Origin: UBA11891 sp003533785
GTDB taxonomy: Bacteria > Bacteroidota > Bacteroidia > Flavobacteriales > Flavobacteriaceae
Length of the DNA: 64,000 nucleotides
Assembly (NCBI GenBank): GCA_949511625.1
Contig: CATFEX010000022.1
Location: 62,001 to 126,000 of the forward strand
Direction: 5' to 3'
The translations under genes were made by a program, and so were the position numbers. Shown here in pieces: positions 25,757-34,088 of the stretch (the first letter of the stretch is position 1; each line of letters starts with the position of its first letter). Below the pieces are notes generated by a model. It saw only the letters and a list, made by a program, of their open reading frames with translations, was not told the origin of the DNA and ran no database searches.

Positions 25757-26157
25757 GTCCTGAAAATTCCTATCTGATTTTTTTCGATGGACACTGTGTT
25801 CTGTGTCACTTTTGGGTTCGTCAAGTGCTGAAATACGACCGAAAGAAAATCTTCTACTTTGCCGATTTGGAAGGCCCCACGGCAAAACGCTTTTTAGAGG
25901 ATCGGAACCTGTCATCTACCGATTCCATTGTGCTCTGGAAAAAAGGAGAGGCCTATTGGTTGCGCTCCGAAGCAGTTTTTCGAATTGCCAAAGAATTGAA
26001 TGGTGTTTTTTATTGGCTAGCCCTTTTTCGATTTTTACCAACCTTCCTTACCGATGCGGTTTACCTTCTTATTGCTAGGCAAAGAAAACGCTGGTTTGGC
26101 TCTTTTGCAGCATGTCCTCCCCCTCCTATTGGTTTTATGGAAAGGTTTTTATCCTAA
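25753..26157 (+). CDS. DCC family thiol-disulfide oxidoreductase-like protein (DUF393)
   Basis: The 134-residue protein starts with the DUF393/DCC motif: FFDGHCVLC, giving Asp followed by Cys-x-x-Cys. Further on are YFADLEGPTAKRFL and EAVFRIAKEL. The family has a thioredoxin-like fold and is presumed to have redox activity; substrates are unknown. It overlaps mutS2 by four bases, so it is cotranscribed with it. A C-terminal amphipathic segment with many aromatic residues may touch the membrane. Confidence 0.85.
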   Translation: MSPENSYLIFFDGHCVLCHFWVRQVLKYDRKKIFYFADLEGPTAKRFLEDRNLSSTDSIVLWKKGEAYWLRSEAVFRIAKELNGVFYWLALFRFLPTFLTDAVYLLIARQRKRWFGSFAACPPPPIGFMERFLS

Positions 26158-26289
26158 CTCCAGTTCGTTATATTACTAGTGATATAGAGCCTATTCACTT
26201 TTGTATACTGTGTATTTTTCCAAAAAAGACAGAATAATAGCCAAAAAATGCGCATCTATTGCCAATTGAAACTTTGCACTTGAGTAAAA

Positions 26290-26320
26290 TTGGGTAAGCG
26301 ACTACTTTAGTCCTACCCAA
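26290..26320. repeat. Nested inverted repeat before the 26331 lipoprotein gene
   Basis: TTGGGTA (26290-26296) pairs with TACCCAA (26314-26320). Inside it GACTA (26300-26304) pairs with TAGTC (26308-26312) around a CTT loop. The structure has 12 paired positions and ends ten bases before the ATG at 26331. It overlaps a near -7 box (TACTTTAG, 26303-26310). It has no T run, so it is not a standard terminator. It may be an operator or a 5'-UTR hairpin. Confidence 0.6.
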
Positions 26321-26330
26321 AATTACTATT

Positions 26331-26795
26331 ATGCGACTATTACTTATTTTTTTGATTGCCCTTTCTAGTATTCAATGCAGCAAAGAACCCCTTTATGAGC
26401 CAGTCGAAAAACAATATTTTGATTTCGAGCTACAAACAAGCCATTACTATCAAATTCGAAGAGGAACTTTTCAAGTTCGCTTGATAGAGATTATTAGCGA
26501 TGGAGTAAGCAAATCCAGTGTCATACAAATAGCTAACGATTCCTTTTTTGCAAACAAGCTTCCATTTAAGGGTTCCTTCTCGTTTACCCAAGCGGTTTGG
26601 GATTCACTAACAAAAAATAACAAAAGTTATTTTATTGATATTAAATGGGATTCCGATGGTAATGGAAGTTACTGCAATGGCGATTTAATCGTGGATTCAC
26701 AATTGGAATTTCCTCAACTTAAATTAAGTGAAAAAAAGAAACGGTTCTATCTAAAAGAGAGAACACACGGGGTGCTATGCCATCCTGGTTTATAG
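26331..26795 (+). CDS. Small lipoprotein of unknown function
   Basis: The 154-residue protein begins with a hydrophobic signal and a lipobox-like SSIQC, placing the lipidated Cys at residue 16. The mature part is beta-rich with two more Cys residues near the end (GSYCNG and GVLCHPG) that could form a disulfide. I do not recognise the family. It stands alone, 173 bases after the DCC gene and convergent with the symporter gene. A strong inverted repeat lies directly upstream. Confidence 0.6.
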   Translation: MRLLLIFLIALSSIQCSKEPLYEPVEKQYFDFELQTSHYYQIRRGTFQVRLIEIISDGVSKSSVIQIANDSFFANKLPFKGSFSFTQAVWDSLTKNNKSYFIDIKWDSDGNGSYCNGDLIVDSQLEFPQLKLSEKKKRFYLKERTHGVLCHPGL

Positions 26796-26808
26796 AATAA
26801 CTGTCGTT

Positions 26809-28092
26809 TTATTTTTTTTCTAGAGGAGCGTCTTTAACCTTTCCAAGGGAGGTTCCAACCAAAAGAGACACAGCAGCATCACCTGTAACATTGACAATAG
26901 TTCTACACATGTCAAGTGGACGATCAATGGCAAAAATAAGGGCTAACCCTGCTTCTGGAATACCTGCTTGTGCCAATACAATGACTAACATCACAATCCC
27001 AGCACTGGGAACCGCCGCAGTTCCTATTGAGGCTAAGGTGGCAGTGAATATGATACCGAGTTGTGCAGATAAACTTAAATCCAGGCCAAAAGCTTGCGCA
27101 ATAAATACTGCCGCTACTCCTTGATACACACTCGTCCCATCCATATTGATTGTAGCCCCTATAGGCAAAACAAAACTAGCTACTTCCTCATCTACCCCAA
27201 GGTGCTCTTCCACTCGTTCCATCGTAACAGGTAGGGTTGCGGCGCTGGAGGAAGTAGAAAATGCTAAAAGTTGCGCTGGGGCAATCCCCTTAAAGAAAAA
27301 ACTGGGACTCCGCTTGGCAAACACACGAACCAAAATGGCATACACAGCTATCATCAGTGCCAAACCCAACAGGAGTGTAATTGCATATAATGCTAGGGCT
27401 TGAAACAATTCCAAACTTGGTGCTTCTACAACTAGGGCTGACAATAGAGCAAAAACGCCATAAGGAGCCACAAGCATGATTAGATCAATCATTTTAAGAA
27501 TAACTTCATTAAAAGCATCAAAAAAACCTTTGACACTTCTTGCCTTTTCTTCTGGAATCAGAATCATTCCAATTCCAAAAAAAAGAGCAAAAAAGATAAC
27601 CTGAAGCATGTTGCGATTACTTGTGGTTGCGTTAAATATATTATCAGGAACAATATCTACTAGGGCTTGAAGCGGCCCTGCTTCCTGTTGTTTAGCCGCA
27701 GCTTGTCTTTTTTCGTCAGCATCATTAGCATAGGCTTCAACAAGTTCTTGTCGGGTGTCGGTACTTATTGACTTACCGGGTTGAATACTATTGACGAGAA
27801 CCAGACCAATGCAAACGGCAATCAGTGTGGTGATTAAGTAAATTCCTATCGTTCTCCCTCCCATAGCAGAGAGCTTGGAAATGTCTTTAAGATCAGAAAC
27901 ACCTTTGATAAGAGAAGCCAATATTAAGGGAATGGCAATAAGTTTAAGAAGATTGATGAAAATGGTGCCAAATGGCTTGACGTAATCTCGAACAATAAGA
28001 TCTCCCGATTCCACGAAGGACATAAGTAGACCGAATAGGACGCCGAGGAACATACCAATCAATATTTTCCAATGGAGCGCTAATTTTTTCAT
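26809..28092 (-). CDS. Dicarboxylate/amino acid:cation symporter (DAACS family)
   Basis: This multi-spanning inner-membrane transporter takes up acidic amino acids or C4-dicarboxylates with Na+ or H+. The serine-rich hairpin STSSSAATLPVT and the conserved PIGATINMDGT motif (substrate/cation site) are intact. A third motif, RTIVNVTGDAA, carries the conserved Asn and Asp of the last helix. The ATG at 28092 gives MKKLALHWKILIGMF; the longer frame starts at TTG. A polar Glu/Gln/Ala-rich loop near residues 125-145 is the usual variable loop. It is monocistronic, 46 bases downstream of aroC on the same strand. Confidence 0.93.
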   Translation of the reverse strand: MKKLALHWKILIGMFLGVLFGLLMSFVESGDLIVRDYVKPFGTIFINLLKLIAIPLILASLIKGVSDLKDISKLSAMGGRTIGIYLITTLIAVCIGLVLVNSIQPGKSISTDTRQELVEAYANDADEKRQAAAKQQEAGPLQALVDIVPDNIFNATTSNRNMLQVIFFALFFGIGMILIPEEKARSVKGFFDAFNEVILKMIDLIMLVAPYGVFALLSALVVEAPSLELFQALALYAITLLLGLALMIAVYAILVRVFAKRSPSFFFKGIAPAQLLAFSTSSSAATLPVTMERVEEHLGVDEEVASFVLPIGATINMDGTSVYQGVAAVFIAQAFGLDLSLSAQLGIIFTATLASIGTAAVPSAGIVMLVIVLAQAGIPEAGLALIFAIDRPLDMCRTIVNVTGDAAVSLLVGTSLGKVKDAPLEKK

Positions 28093-28138
28093 ACGGAGGT
28101 AATTCAATTTGGTGATAAGTAAAATACGGATAAATAAA

Positions 28139-29203
28139 TTAAAGCCGAGTACTTCGATTAAGAAGTGTAAAGTCAGCCAAAACTAAAGCTGCCATGGCTT
28201 CAACAATTGGAACAGCTCTCGGTACTACACAGGGATCGTGTCTACCCTTTCCTTGCATTTCCACCATTTCTCCTTTTTTATTGAGTGTGGTTTGCGTTTG
28301 CATTATGGTAGCTACCGGCTTAAAAGCTACTTTAAAGTTGATGTCCATACCGTTAGAAATTCCTCCTTGTATCCCTCCAGAATGGTTGGTTTGAGTACTT
28401 CCATCTGGGTTAAAAAGATCGTTGTGTTCGCTGCCTTTTAGCTTTGCACCACCAAAACCACTGCCGTATTCAAATCCTTTTACCGCATTGATGGAAAGCA
28501 TGGCTTTACCCAACTGAGCATGTAACTTATCAAAAACAGGCTCACCTAATCCTATGGGCACATTTGTGATCACACAACTGACGACACCGCCCACCGTATT
28601 ACCTTCTTTTCTAATCTCACGAATATAGGCTTCCATTTCTTCTGCTTTTTGCGAGTCGGGGCAGCGCACAGAATTCTTTTCTATGAGGGTGAAATCAACT
28701 TCCTTATTGTCGTCCGACATCGCAATAGGGCCCACAGCAGAAACATAGGCTTGAATACGAATCGGTTGGAGCATCTGTTTGGCAATAGCCCCTGCAACCA
28801 CTCGACTGGCCGTTTCACGAGCTGAACTTCTTCCTCCACCTCGATAGTCCCTTATACCGTATTTTTCATCATATACCCGATCGGCATGAGAAGGGCGATA
28901 ACTATCCTTAATATGTGAGTAATCTTTAGATTTTTGGTTCGTATTGTGAATTGCAAAACCGATAGGTGTTCCCGTTGTTTTACCCTCAAAAATTCCAGAA
29001 AAGAAAACAACCTCGTCTGGTTCCTTACGTTGAGTAACCAATGAGGATTGCCCCGGTTTTCTTCGATTCAAGTCATTCTGAATGGCATCCATATCGAATT
29101 CAATACCTGATGGGCATCCATCGATTACACCACCAATTGCAGGGCCATGTGACTCTCCAAACGAGGTAATACGAAACAACTGTCCAAATGAATTTCCCGC
29201 CAT
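28139..29203 (-). CDS. aroC: Chorismate synthase
   Basis: AroC converts EPSP to chorismate with reduced FMN, the last step of the shikimate pathway. The ATG at 29203 gives the standard N-terminus (MAGNSFGQLFRITSFGESHG), 354 residues in all. Signature motifs include GGGRSSARETASRV, the KGFEYGSGF region and the GGISNGMDI stretch. A perfect -7 box (TATATTTG) lies nine bases upstream. No other aro gene is nearby. All key residues seem present. Confidence 0.97.
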   Translation of the reverse strand: MAGNSFGQLFRITSFGESHGPAIGGVIDGCPSGIEFDMDAIQNDLNRRKPGQSSLVTQRKEPDEVVFFSGIFEGKTTGTPIGFAIHNTNQKSKDYSHIKDSYRPSHADRVYDEKYGIRDYRGGGRSSARETASRVVAGAIAKQMLQPIRIQAYVSAVGPIAMSDDNKEVDFTLIEKNSVRCPDSQKAEEMEAYIREIRKEGNTVGGVVSCVITNVPIGLGEPVFDKLHAQLGKAMLSINAVKGFEYGSGFGGAKLKGSEHNDLFNPDGSTQTNHSGGIQGGISNGMDINFKVAFKPVATIMQTQTTLNKKGEMVEMQGKGRHDPCVVPRAVPIVEAMAALVLADFTLLNRSTRL

Positions 29204-29212
29204 AATCGAATG

Positions 29213-29220
29213 CAAATATA
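29213..29220 (-). promoter_or_regulatory. -7 promoter box of aroC
   Basis: TATATTTG on the minus strand matches the consensus and ends nine bases before the aroC ATG. The expected 5' UTR is only a few bases. A TTTTTG lies 14 bases upstream, which is short for a -33 spacing. Confidence 0.55.
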
Positions 29221-29321
29221 CAGTAAACCACATTCAAAAATTAACATTTTAATAGGCATTCTTGTGGGTGTTGACGAGACGGTTTCGAAATGAAATTGCG
29301 TATTTTTACCAAAAGTATTCT

Positions 29322-30419
29322 ATGAAAAAGCTTTTTGGGATTTGGTTTGTAGTAGTATTAGGATGTTCACAAAACCCTGATTTGGTTATCAACGGATCTA
29401 TAGATACGCTGGAGCCTACTAAAATCATCCGTTATATTCCGGACACCAACAATCAACCAAGACCATATGATACGGTCGTCTCGAAGGAAGGAGAATTTTC
29501 CTTCAAAATAACCGTAGACGTTCCAACACTCAACTTTATTATGGTTGAAGGGCAAGCAGGTAATTTCCCTTTTATCTCCGAGAAAGGGGAATTACAAATG
29601 AGTATTGAAACTCAAAACCTAACCAATTCTAAAGTCGTGGGAACTCTTTCCAACGATGACTTGATCGCTTTTAAAGAAAAAAGTAATGAATTTGGAGTGG
29701 GTTTGAATTCACTAACCACTCAAATCAATGAAGCCCGTCAATTCAATGATAACTTATTGGTAGAAGAATTACAGAAACAATACCTCCAATTACAAGAGGA
29801 AATAAAAGCCTATGAAGTCTCGTTGGTCAAGGAAAAGACAAATTCTTACCTAGCCGCCTTGATGCTTGACCGGATGTTGAATACCAAAACGATGGTACCC
29901 CTTCAAGCTAAGCCCATTTTTTCTAATTACACGTCACGCATAAAAAATACGGCTTTGGGGAGGGCAATTGAAGACAAACTCAACGCTCCCGTATCACCAA
30001 CATCGATTGGCAATCAGGCTCCCAATTTTACGGCCCCCTCTCCAGACGGAACACTTATTGAACTGAGTCAACAGCTCGGAAAAATCACCATTCTTGATTT
30101 TTGGGCTTCTTGGTGTCGCCCCTGTCGAGTCGAAAATCCAAATTTGGTTCGAACCTATAATAAATTAAAGAATAAAGGGCTGCATGTAGTGAGCGTTTCT
30201 TTGGATCGAGACAAAAAAAGATGGATTCAGGCGATTCAAGACGACGGATTGAATTGGGATCATGTATCTAACTTACAGTACTGGCGCGATCCCGTTGCTC
30301 AATTGTACAAGGTGTCTTCCATTCCTGCTACATTTATTTTGGATGAAAATGGAGTGATAATTGCTAAAAATCTTAGGGGGCCTCAACTCGAAGCAACTCT
30401 TTCACGTTTGCTTCAATAG
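29322..30419 (+). CDS. TlpA-like thiol-disulfide oxidoreductase lipoprotein with N-terminal DUF4369-like domain
   Basis: The ATG at 29322 gives a lipoprotein signal (VVVLGC, Cys15). Residues 20 to about 110 resemble DUF4369, a beta domain common in Bacteroidota thioredoxins. Charged helices follow. From about 228 a thioredoxin/AhpC-TSA domain carries the active site WASWCRPC (Cys265 and Cys268). It probably reduces disulfides in envelope proteins such as cytochrome c maturation targets. It is divergent from aroC and convergent with the rhomboid gene. Confidence 0.88.
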   Translation: MKKLFGIWFVVVLGCSQNPDLVINGSIDTLEPTKIIRYIPDTNNQPRPYDTVVSKEGEFSFKITVDVPTLNFIMVEGQAGNFPFISEKGELQMSIETQNLTNSKVVGTLSNDDLIAFKEKSNEFGVGLNSLTTQINEARQFNDNLLVEELQKQYLQLQEEIKAYEVSLVKEKTNSYLAALMLDRMLNTKTMVPLQAKPIFSNYTSRIKNTALGRAIEDKLNAPVSPTSIGNQAPNFTAPSPDGTLIELSQQLGKITILDFWASWCRPCRVENPNLVRTYNKLKNKGLHVVSVSLDRDKKRWIQAIQDDGLNWDHVSNLQYWRDPVAQLYKVSSIPATFILDENGVIIAKNLRGPQLEATLSRLLQ

Positions 30420-30425
30420 AACCTA

Positions 30426-31016
30426 TTATATAGGAACTTGGCCAAACCATTGACTGAGCAGTCCAGGAGAGATAATTAAGCTGGTCAATACACCGCCTAT
30501 TGCACCACCCAAATGCGCGGAATGGCCTATTTGATCTCGTTGACTTTTCATTCCGTATACTGTGTAGGCTAAATATAGAATCACGAATAAATAACCTGGA
30601 ATGGGTATGGGGAAAAACAAAAACCCAAGCTTCATTTCAGGAAAAGCCAAAAGAGCAGAAAACAAAACACCCACCACTCCCCCACTAGCACCAGCAGCAG
30701 TATAGTGAGATTTATCTCTATTGTAATACACCCCATAGAGGCTCCCGCTGAGAACACTGGCCAAATAAATGAACCAAAAAAGCAATCCTCCAAAATAGGA
30801 AACCACATAGTCTCCAAAGAAAAATAGAGTTAACATATTGAAAAGAAGGTGATTGGTGTCAACATGTAAAAAACTCGAGCTGATCAAACGGTAATATTCT
30901 CCTTGTTGAATGGCCTCTATCTTGAGGACATATTTTTGAAAAAAGGAGATTTCCCGAAACCCTTTTCTCGAAACATATACGTTAGCGATAAGAATAATTA
31001 TGACGAAAAAACTCAT
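30426..31016 (-). CDS. Rhomboid family intramembrane serine protease
   Basis: The 196-residue protein has about six membrane segments. The catalytic dyad is Ser111 in AAGASGGVVG and His168 in HSAHLGG. The oxyanion region (HLLFNMLTLFFFG, with His and Asn) also fits. Rhomboids cut transmembrane helices of client proteins; the client here is unknown. It is a short rhomboid without extra soluble domains. It is divergent from the LPLAT gene with a 58-base gap. Confidence 0.9.
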   Translation of the reverse strand: MSFFVIIILIANVYVSRKGFREISFFQKYVLKIEAIQQGEYYRLISSSFLHVDTNHLLFNMLTLFFFGDYVVSYFGGLLFWFIYLASVLSGSLYGVYYNRDKSHYTAAGASGGVVGVLFSALLAFPEMKLGFLFFPIPIPGYLFVILYLAYTVYGMKSQRDQIGHSAHLGGAIGGVLTSLIISPGLLSQWFGQVPI

Positions 31017-31049
31017 GAGTATTGCCCTGTTTTAGCAATCGCAATGTAG

Positions 31050-31057
31050 TATATTTG
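31050..31057 (+). promoter_or_regulatory. -7 promoter box of the LPLAT gene
   Basis: TATATTTG matches the -7 consensus and ends 17 bases before the TTG start at 31075. It supports a short 5' UTR and makes the TTG start plausible, since no ATG lies between. Confidence 0.55.
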
Positions 31058-31074
31058 CTTCAAAGACTTAACGA

Positions 31075-31959
31075 TTGAACCGAATCTTATTTTATTTAAT
31101 AGTCCCGTTTTTATACGGCTTTTCGTTACTCCCCTTTTGGTTTCTTTATAGATTTTCCAATGGTCTTTCTTTTTTCCTCTATCGTGTTGTTGGCTATAGA
31201 AAAAAAATGATCAATAACTACTTAGAAAGAATTTTCCCAGAAAAAAATTCCAAAGAACGAGCACAAATCATTGTCAAATTTTACACGAATCTCAGTGATA
31301 TCATAGTGGAAACACTTAAGAGTATCACCCTGTCACCTTCCAACATCCAAAAACGTTTTAAAGTGGTCAACGTAGAAGCACTAACGCAATATGAAAAAAA
31401 AAATCGCTCTGTTTTTATTTTGTGTGGTCATTTCTCCAATTGGGAATGGATGGCTTCTTTAGGACTTCAATTTGAAAAGCTAAACCCTTATCTAATTTAT
31501 TCCCCTCTTAAAAACACCCATTTCAACCGATTCCTTAGTCGAATTCGAAAAAAATATCGAATTCTTCTATTGCCGAGAAAAGAAACCGCCAGCACGATAC
31601 ACCAAAACCAAACTATTGGGCAAGCAGGCGTATACGGCTTTGCAATGGATCAAACTCCAAAACTGAAATCAAAATCCTATTGGAAAGAATTCCTAGGCAT
31701 AAGAGTACCTGTTTTTACAGGGGCAGAACGTTTGGCAAAAAAGTACAATATACCACTTGTATATGCATCCATAAATCGCTTAAAAAGAGGTTATTATGAA
31801 GTAAAATTTGAAGTTTTAGAAGAAAACTCAAAAAGCACCTTAGATAACGATATTACGGATCGTTTTTACACAAAATTAGAAACACAAATTTACAAAGATC
31901 CTTCTCAATATCTTTGGTCTCATCGTCGATTTAAGCATGAAGGAAGAGAACCTAAATGA
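31075..31959 (+). CDS. LpxL/HtrB-like lysophospholipid acyltransferase
   Basis: The 294-residue membrane-associated protein belongs to the LPLAT family of late lipid A acyltransferases. It has one N-terminal hydrophobic region and the catalytic H-x4-E motif: His119 and Glu124 in CGHFSNWEW. A second conserved block is FAMDQTPK near residue 188. It would add a secondary acyl chain to lipid A. The start appears to be TTG: the next in-frame ATG is about 45 residues later and would delete conserved sequence. It overlaps the convergent glmM stop by eight bases. Confidence 0.85.
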   Translation: MNRILFYLIVPFLYGFSLLPFWFLYRFSNGLSFFLYRVVGYRKKMINNYLERIFPEKNSKERAQIIVKFYTNLSDIIVETLKSITLSPSNIQKRFKVVNVEALTQYEKKNRSVFILCGHFSNWEWMASLGLQFEKLNPYLIYSPLKNTHFNRFLSRIRKKYRILLLPRKETASTIHQNQTIGQAGVYGFAMDQTPKLKSKSYWKEFLGIRVPVFTGAERLAKKYNIPLVYASINRLKRGYYEVKFEVLEENSKSTLDNDITDRFYTKLETQIYKDPSQYLWSHRRFKHEGREPK

Positions 31960-33334
31960 AATCAGTCAGTATGCCAATAAATTTTTCTGCTAAAGTATTG
32001 GCTTCCGCTTGACTAGGTGCTTCAGTGTATATTCGAATTATAGGCTCCGTATTAGACTTTCTCAGGTGCACCCAACTCTCGTCAAATTCAATTTTGACGC
32101 CATCAATGGTTAAAGGTTGATGTTCTGCAAATCGATGGCTGACCTTATCTAGAAGAACATCCACGTTCATCCCACTTTTTAATTGCAATTTCTTCTTGCT
32201 CATGAAGAATTCAGGATAGGTGGCTTTTAAACTCGAAACCGATTGCTTTTTTTCGGCCAATAGCGATAAAAATAAAGCGATACCAATCAAAGCGTCTCGC
32301 CCATAGTGGAGTTCAGGATAAATGATTCCTCCATTTCCTTCACCACCAATAACCGCATGGGTTTTTTTCATGGCTCGAACCACGTTTACCTCTCCCACAG
32401 CTGCTGCGGTGTATGTTCCTCCATATTTTTGAGTTATTGATTTCAGGGCACGTGTGGAGGACAGATTGGAAGCGGTATTTCCTGGTGTTTTCGATAAGAC
32501 ATAGTCGGCACAAGCAACTAGTGTGTATTCCTCTCCAAACATCTGACCTTTTTCATCGACGAAGGCCAATCGGTCCACATCAGGGTCGACAACAAGGCCA
32601 AAATCTGCTTTTTCCCTAACAACCGTTTCGCAAAGATCACCCAAATGCTCTTTAAGTGGCTCAGGGTTGTGGGGGAAGATGCCTGTGGGCTCGCAATACA
32701 ATGGGTGCATTCTAACCCCTAAAGCTTTTAAAAGGGGTGGAATGGCTAAGCCACCCGTTGAATTAACCGCATCCACTACAACACTCAGGCTACTAGCTTG
32801 GATAGCCTCTTGGTTTACTAACGGGAGGGCGAGAATAGCAGCGATGTGTTCCTGAATGTAATTTGACTTAATGGAAAGTGTTCCGAGATCATCTACTCCC
32901 ACAAATTCAAAAGCGTTTTTGGAGACCAATTCTAAAATAGTAGCCCCGTCGTTTGCCGAAACAAATTCTCCTTTATCGTTAAGTAGTTTTAGTGCATTCC
33001 ATTGTTTGGGATTATGACTAGCCGTTAATATAATCCCCCCTTGGGCTTGCTCAAAAACTACAGCCATCTCAACTGTCGGGGTGGTAGATAGTCCCGCATC
33101 AAGTACATTAATTCCTTGTGCTAGAAGAGTATTTTGGACCAAGCCTTGAATCATTGCTCCCGACAATCGAGCATCACGACCCAGAACTACTGATATTGGT
33201 TTATTGGAATGAAGTTGACGCAACCAAGTTCCATAAGCCGCAGCAAAACGAACAGCATCTAGGGGGGTCAGGTTCTCTTCGGGAGCACCACCGATGGTGC
33301 CACGGATTCCTGATATAGATTTTATTAATGTCAT
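31952..33334 (-). CDS. glmM: Phosphoglucosamine mutase / phosphohexomutase
   Basis: The enzyme interconverts sugar 6- and 1-phosphates; GlmM makes glucosamine-1-phosphate for UDP-GlcNAc. The 460 residues show the phosphoserine loop TASHNP (Ser106), the metal loop DPDVDR (Asp250, Asp252, Asp254), the sugar-binding GGEGNGG and the C-terminal phosphate-binding RKSNTEPIIRIY. A role as phosphomannomutase cannot be excluded from sequence alone. A perfect -7 box (TACTTTTG) ends four bases before the ATG, implying a leaderless mRNA. Confidence 0.85.
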   Translation of the reverse strand: MTLIKSISGIRGTIGGAPEENLTPLDAVRFAAAYGTWLRQLHSNKPISVVLGRDARLSGAMIQGLVQNTLLAQGINVLDAGLSTTPTVEMAVVFEQAQGGIILTASHNPKQWNALKLLNDKGEFVSANDGATILELVSKNAFEFVGVDDLGTLSIKSNYIQEHIAAILALPLVNQEAIQASSLSVVVDAVNSTGGLAIPPLLKALGVRMHPLYCEPTGIFPHNPEPLKEHLGDLCETVVREKADFGLVVDPDVDRLAFVDEKGQMFGEEYTLVACADYVLSKTPGNTASNLSSTRALKSITQKYGGTYTAAAVGEVNVVRAMKKTHAVIGGEGNGGIIYPELHYGRDALIGIALFLSLLAEKKQSVSSLKATYPEFFMSKKKLQLKSGMNVDVLLDKVSHRFAEHQPLTIDGVKIEFDESWVHLRKSNTEPIIRIYTEAPSQAEANTLAEKFIGILTDFI

Positions 33335-33338
33335 ATTT

Positions 33339-33346
33339 CAAAAGTA
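33339..33346 (-). promoter_or_regulatory. -7 promoter box of glmM
   Basis: TACTTTTG on the minus strand matches TAnnTTTG exactly and ends four bases before the ATG at 33334. No convincing -33 element is seen. Confidence 0.6.
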
Positions 33347-33446
33347 CGGATTCCCCTTTTGAGAGTGGACTGGGCCTTGATTAGTTTTCCACAATACTTG
33401 CTTATAATTATCAAGATCGCTAACTATAAATTGTCCGCTACCGTTG

Positions 33447-33454
33447 TACCTTTG
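33447..33454 (+). promoter_or_regulatory. -7 promoter box of the ACP phosphodiesterase gene
   Basis: TACCTTTG matches the consensus and ends four bases before the GTG at 33459. It shares a 124-base divergent gap with the glmM promoter. Confidence 0.6.
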
Positions 33455-33458
33455 ATGA

Positions 33459-34088
33459 GTGAATTATCTGGCACACATCTACCTCTCTGGCTCCAGCGTG
33501 CTGCACTCTGTAGGTAATTTCATTGCTGATGATGTGAAGGGCTCCGATTGGAAAAATTATCCCAAAGCAATTCAAGACGGGATAACCCTTCATCGTGCCA
33601 TTGATTCATTTACCGACAATCATATTTTATTTAAAAAGCACGTTCGATTGCTCTTTCCCAAATACCGACATTACAGTAGAGTGATTGTTGATATGTATTA
33701 CGATCATCTTCTTGCCCATCATTGGTCGCGCTATCATCCTTTGTCACTAAATAGATTTGCTCAAAAATTTTACAATGATTTGAAGAAATATTTGAACCTA
33801 CTCCCAAAAGGATATAACCAACGAATACTCATAATAAAAAGAGAAAATTGGTTGCTGAAGTACAAATCCAAGGAAAGTTTAAAAGACGTTTTAAAACAAA
33901 TGGAGAGCCGTACTCAGTTTCCTTCGAACTTAAGTGAATCAACAGAGGAACTAACACTTCATTGGGATCTTTTAAGTCAAGATTTTAAGATTTTTTTTAA
34001 AGACCTGTGTGTTTTTTGCAAAAGCCACCCAAAGAGTGGCGTTTATCAAGAATTACCGTATTTTAAGGATCTAAATTCAGTATTATGA
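33459..34088 (+). CDS. Acyl carrier protein phosphodiesterase (AcpH-like)
   Basis: The 209-residue protein matches the ACP phosphodiesterase (DUF479) family, which removes the 4'-phosphopantetheine arm from ACP. The N-terminus (MNYLAHIYLS, then GNFIADDVKG) and the HRAIDSFTD segment contain the HD-like His and Asp residues. VDMYYDHLLAHHW also matches. The start is GTG, four bases after a perfect -7 box. It overlaps the GGT gene by four bases, so the two are coupled. Confidence 0.85.
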   Translation: MNYLAHIYLSGSSVLHSVGNFIADDVKGSDWKNYPKAIQDGITLHRAIDSFTDNHILFKKHVRLLFPKYRHYSRVIVDMYYDHLLAHHWSRYHPLSLNRFAQKFYNDLKKYLNLLPKGYNQRILIIKRENWLLKYKSKESLKDVLKQMESRTQFPSNLSESTEELTLHWDLLSQDFKIFFKDLCVFCKSHPKSGVYQELPYFKDLNSVL

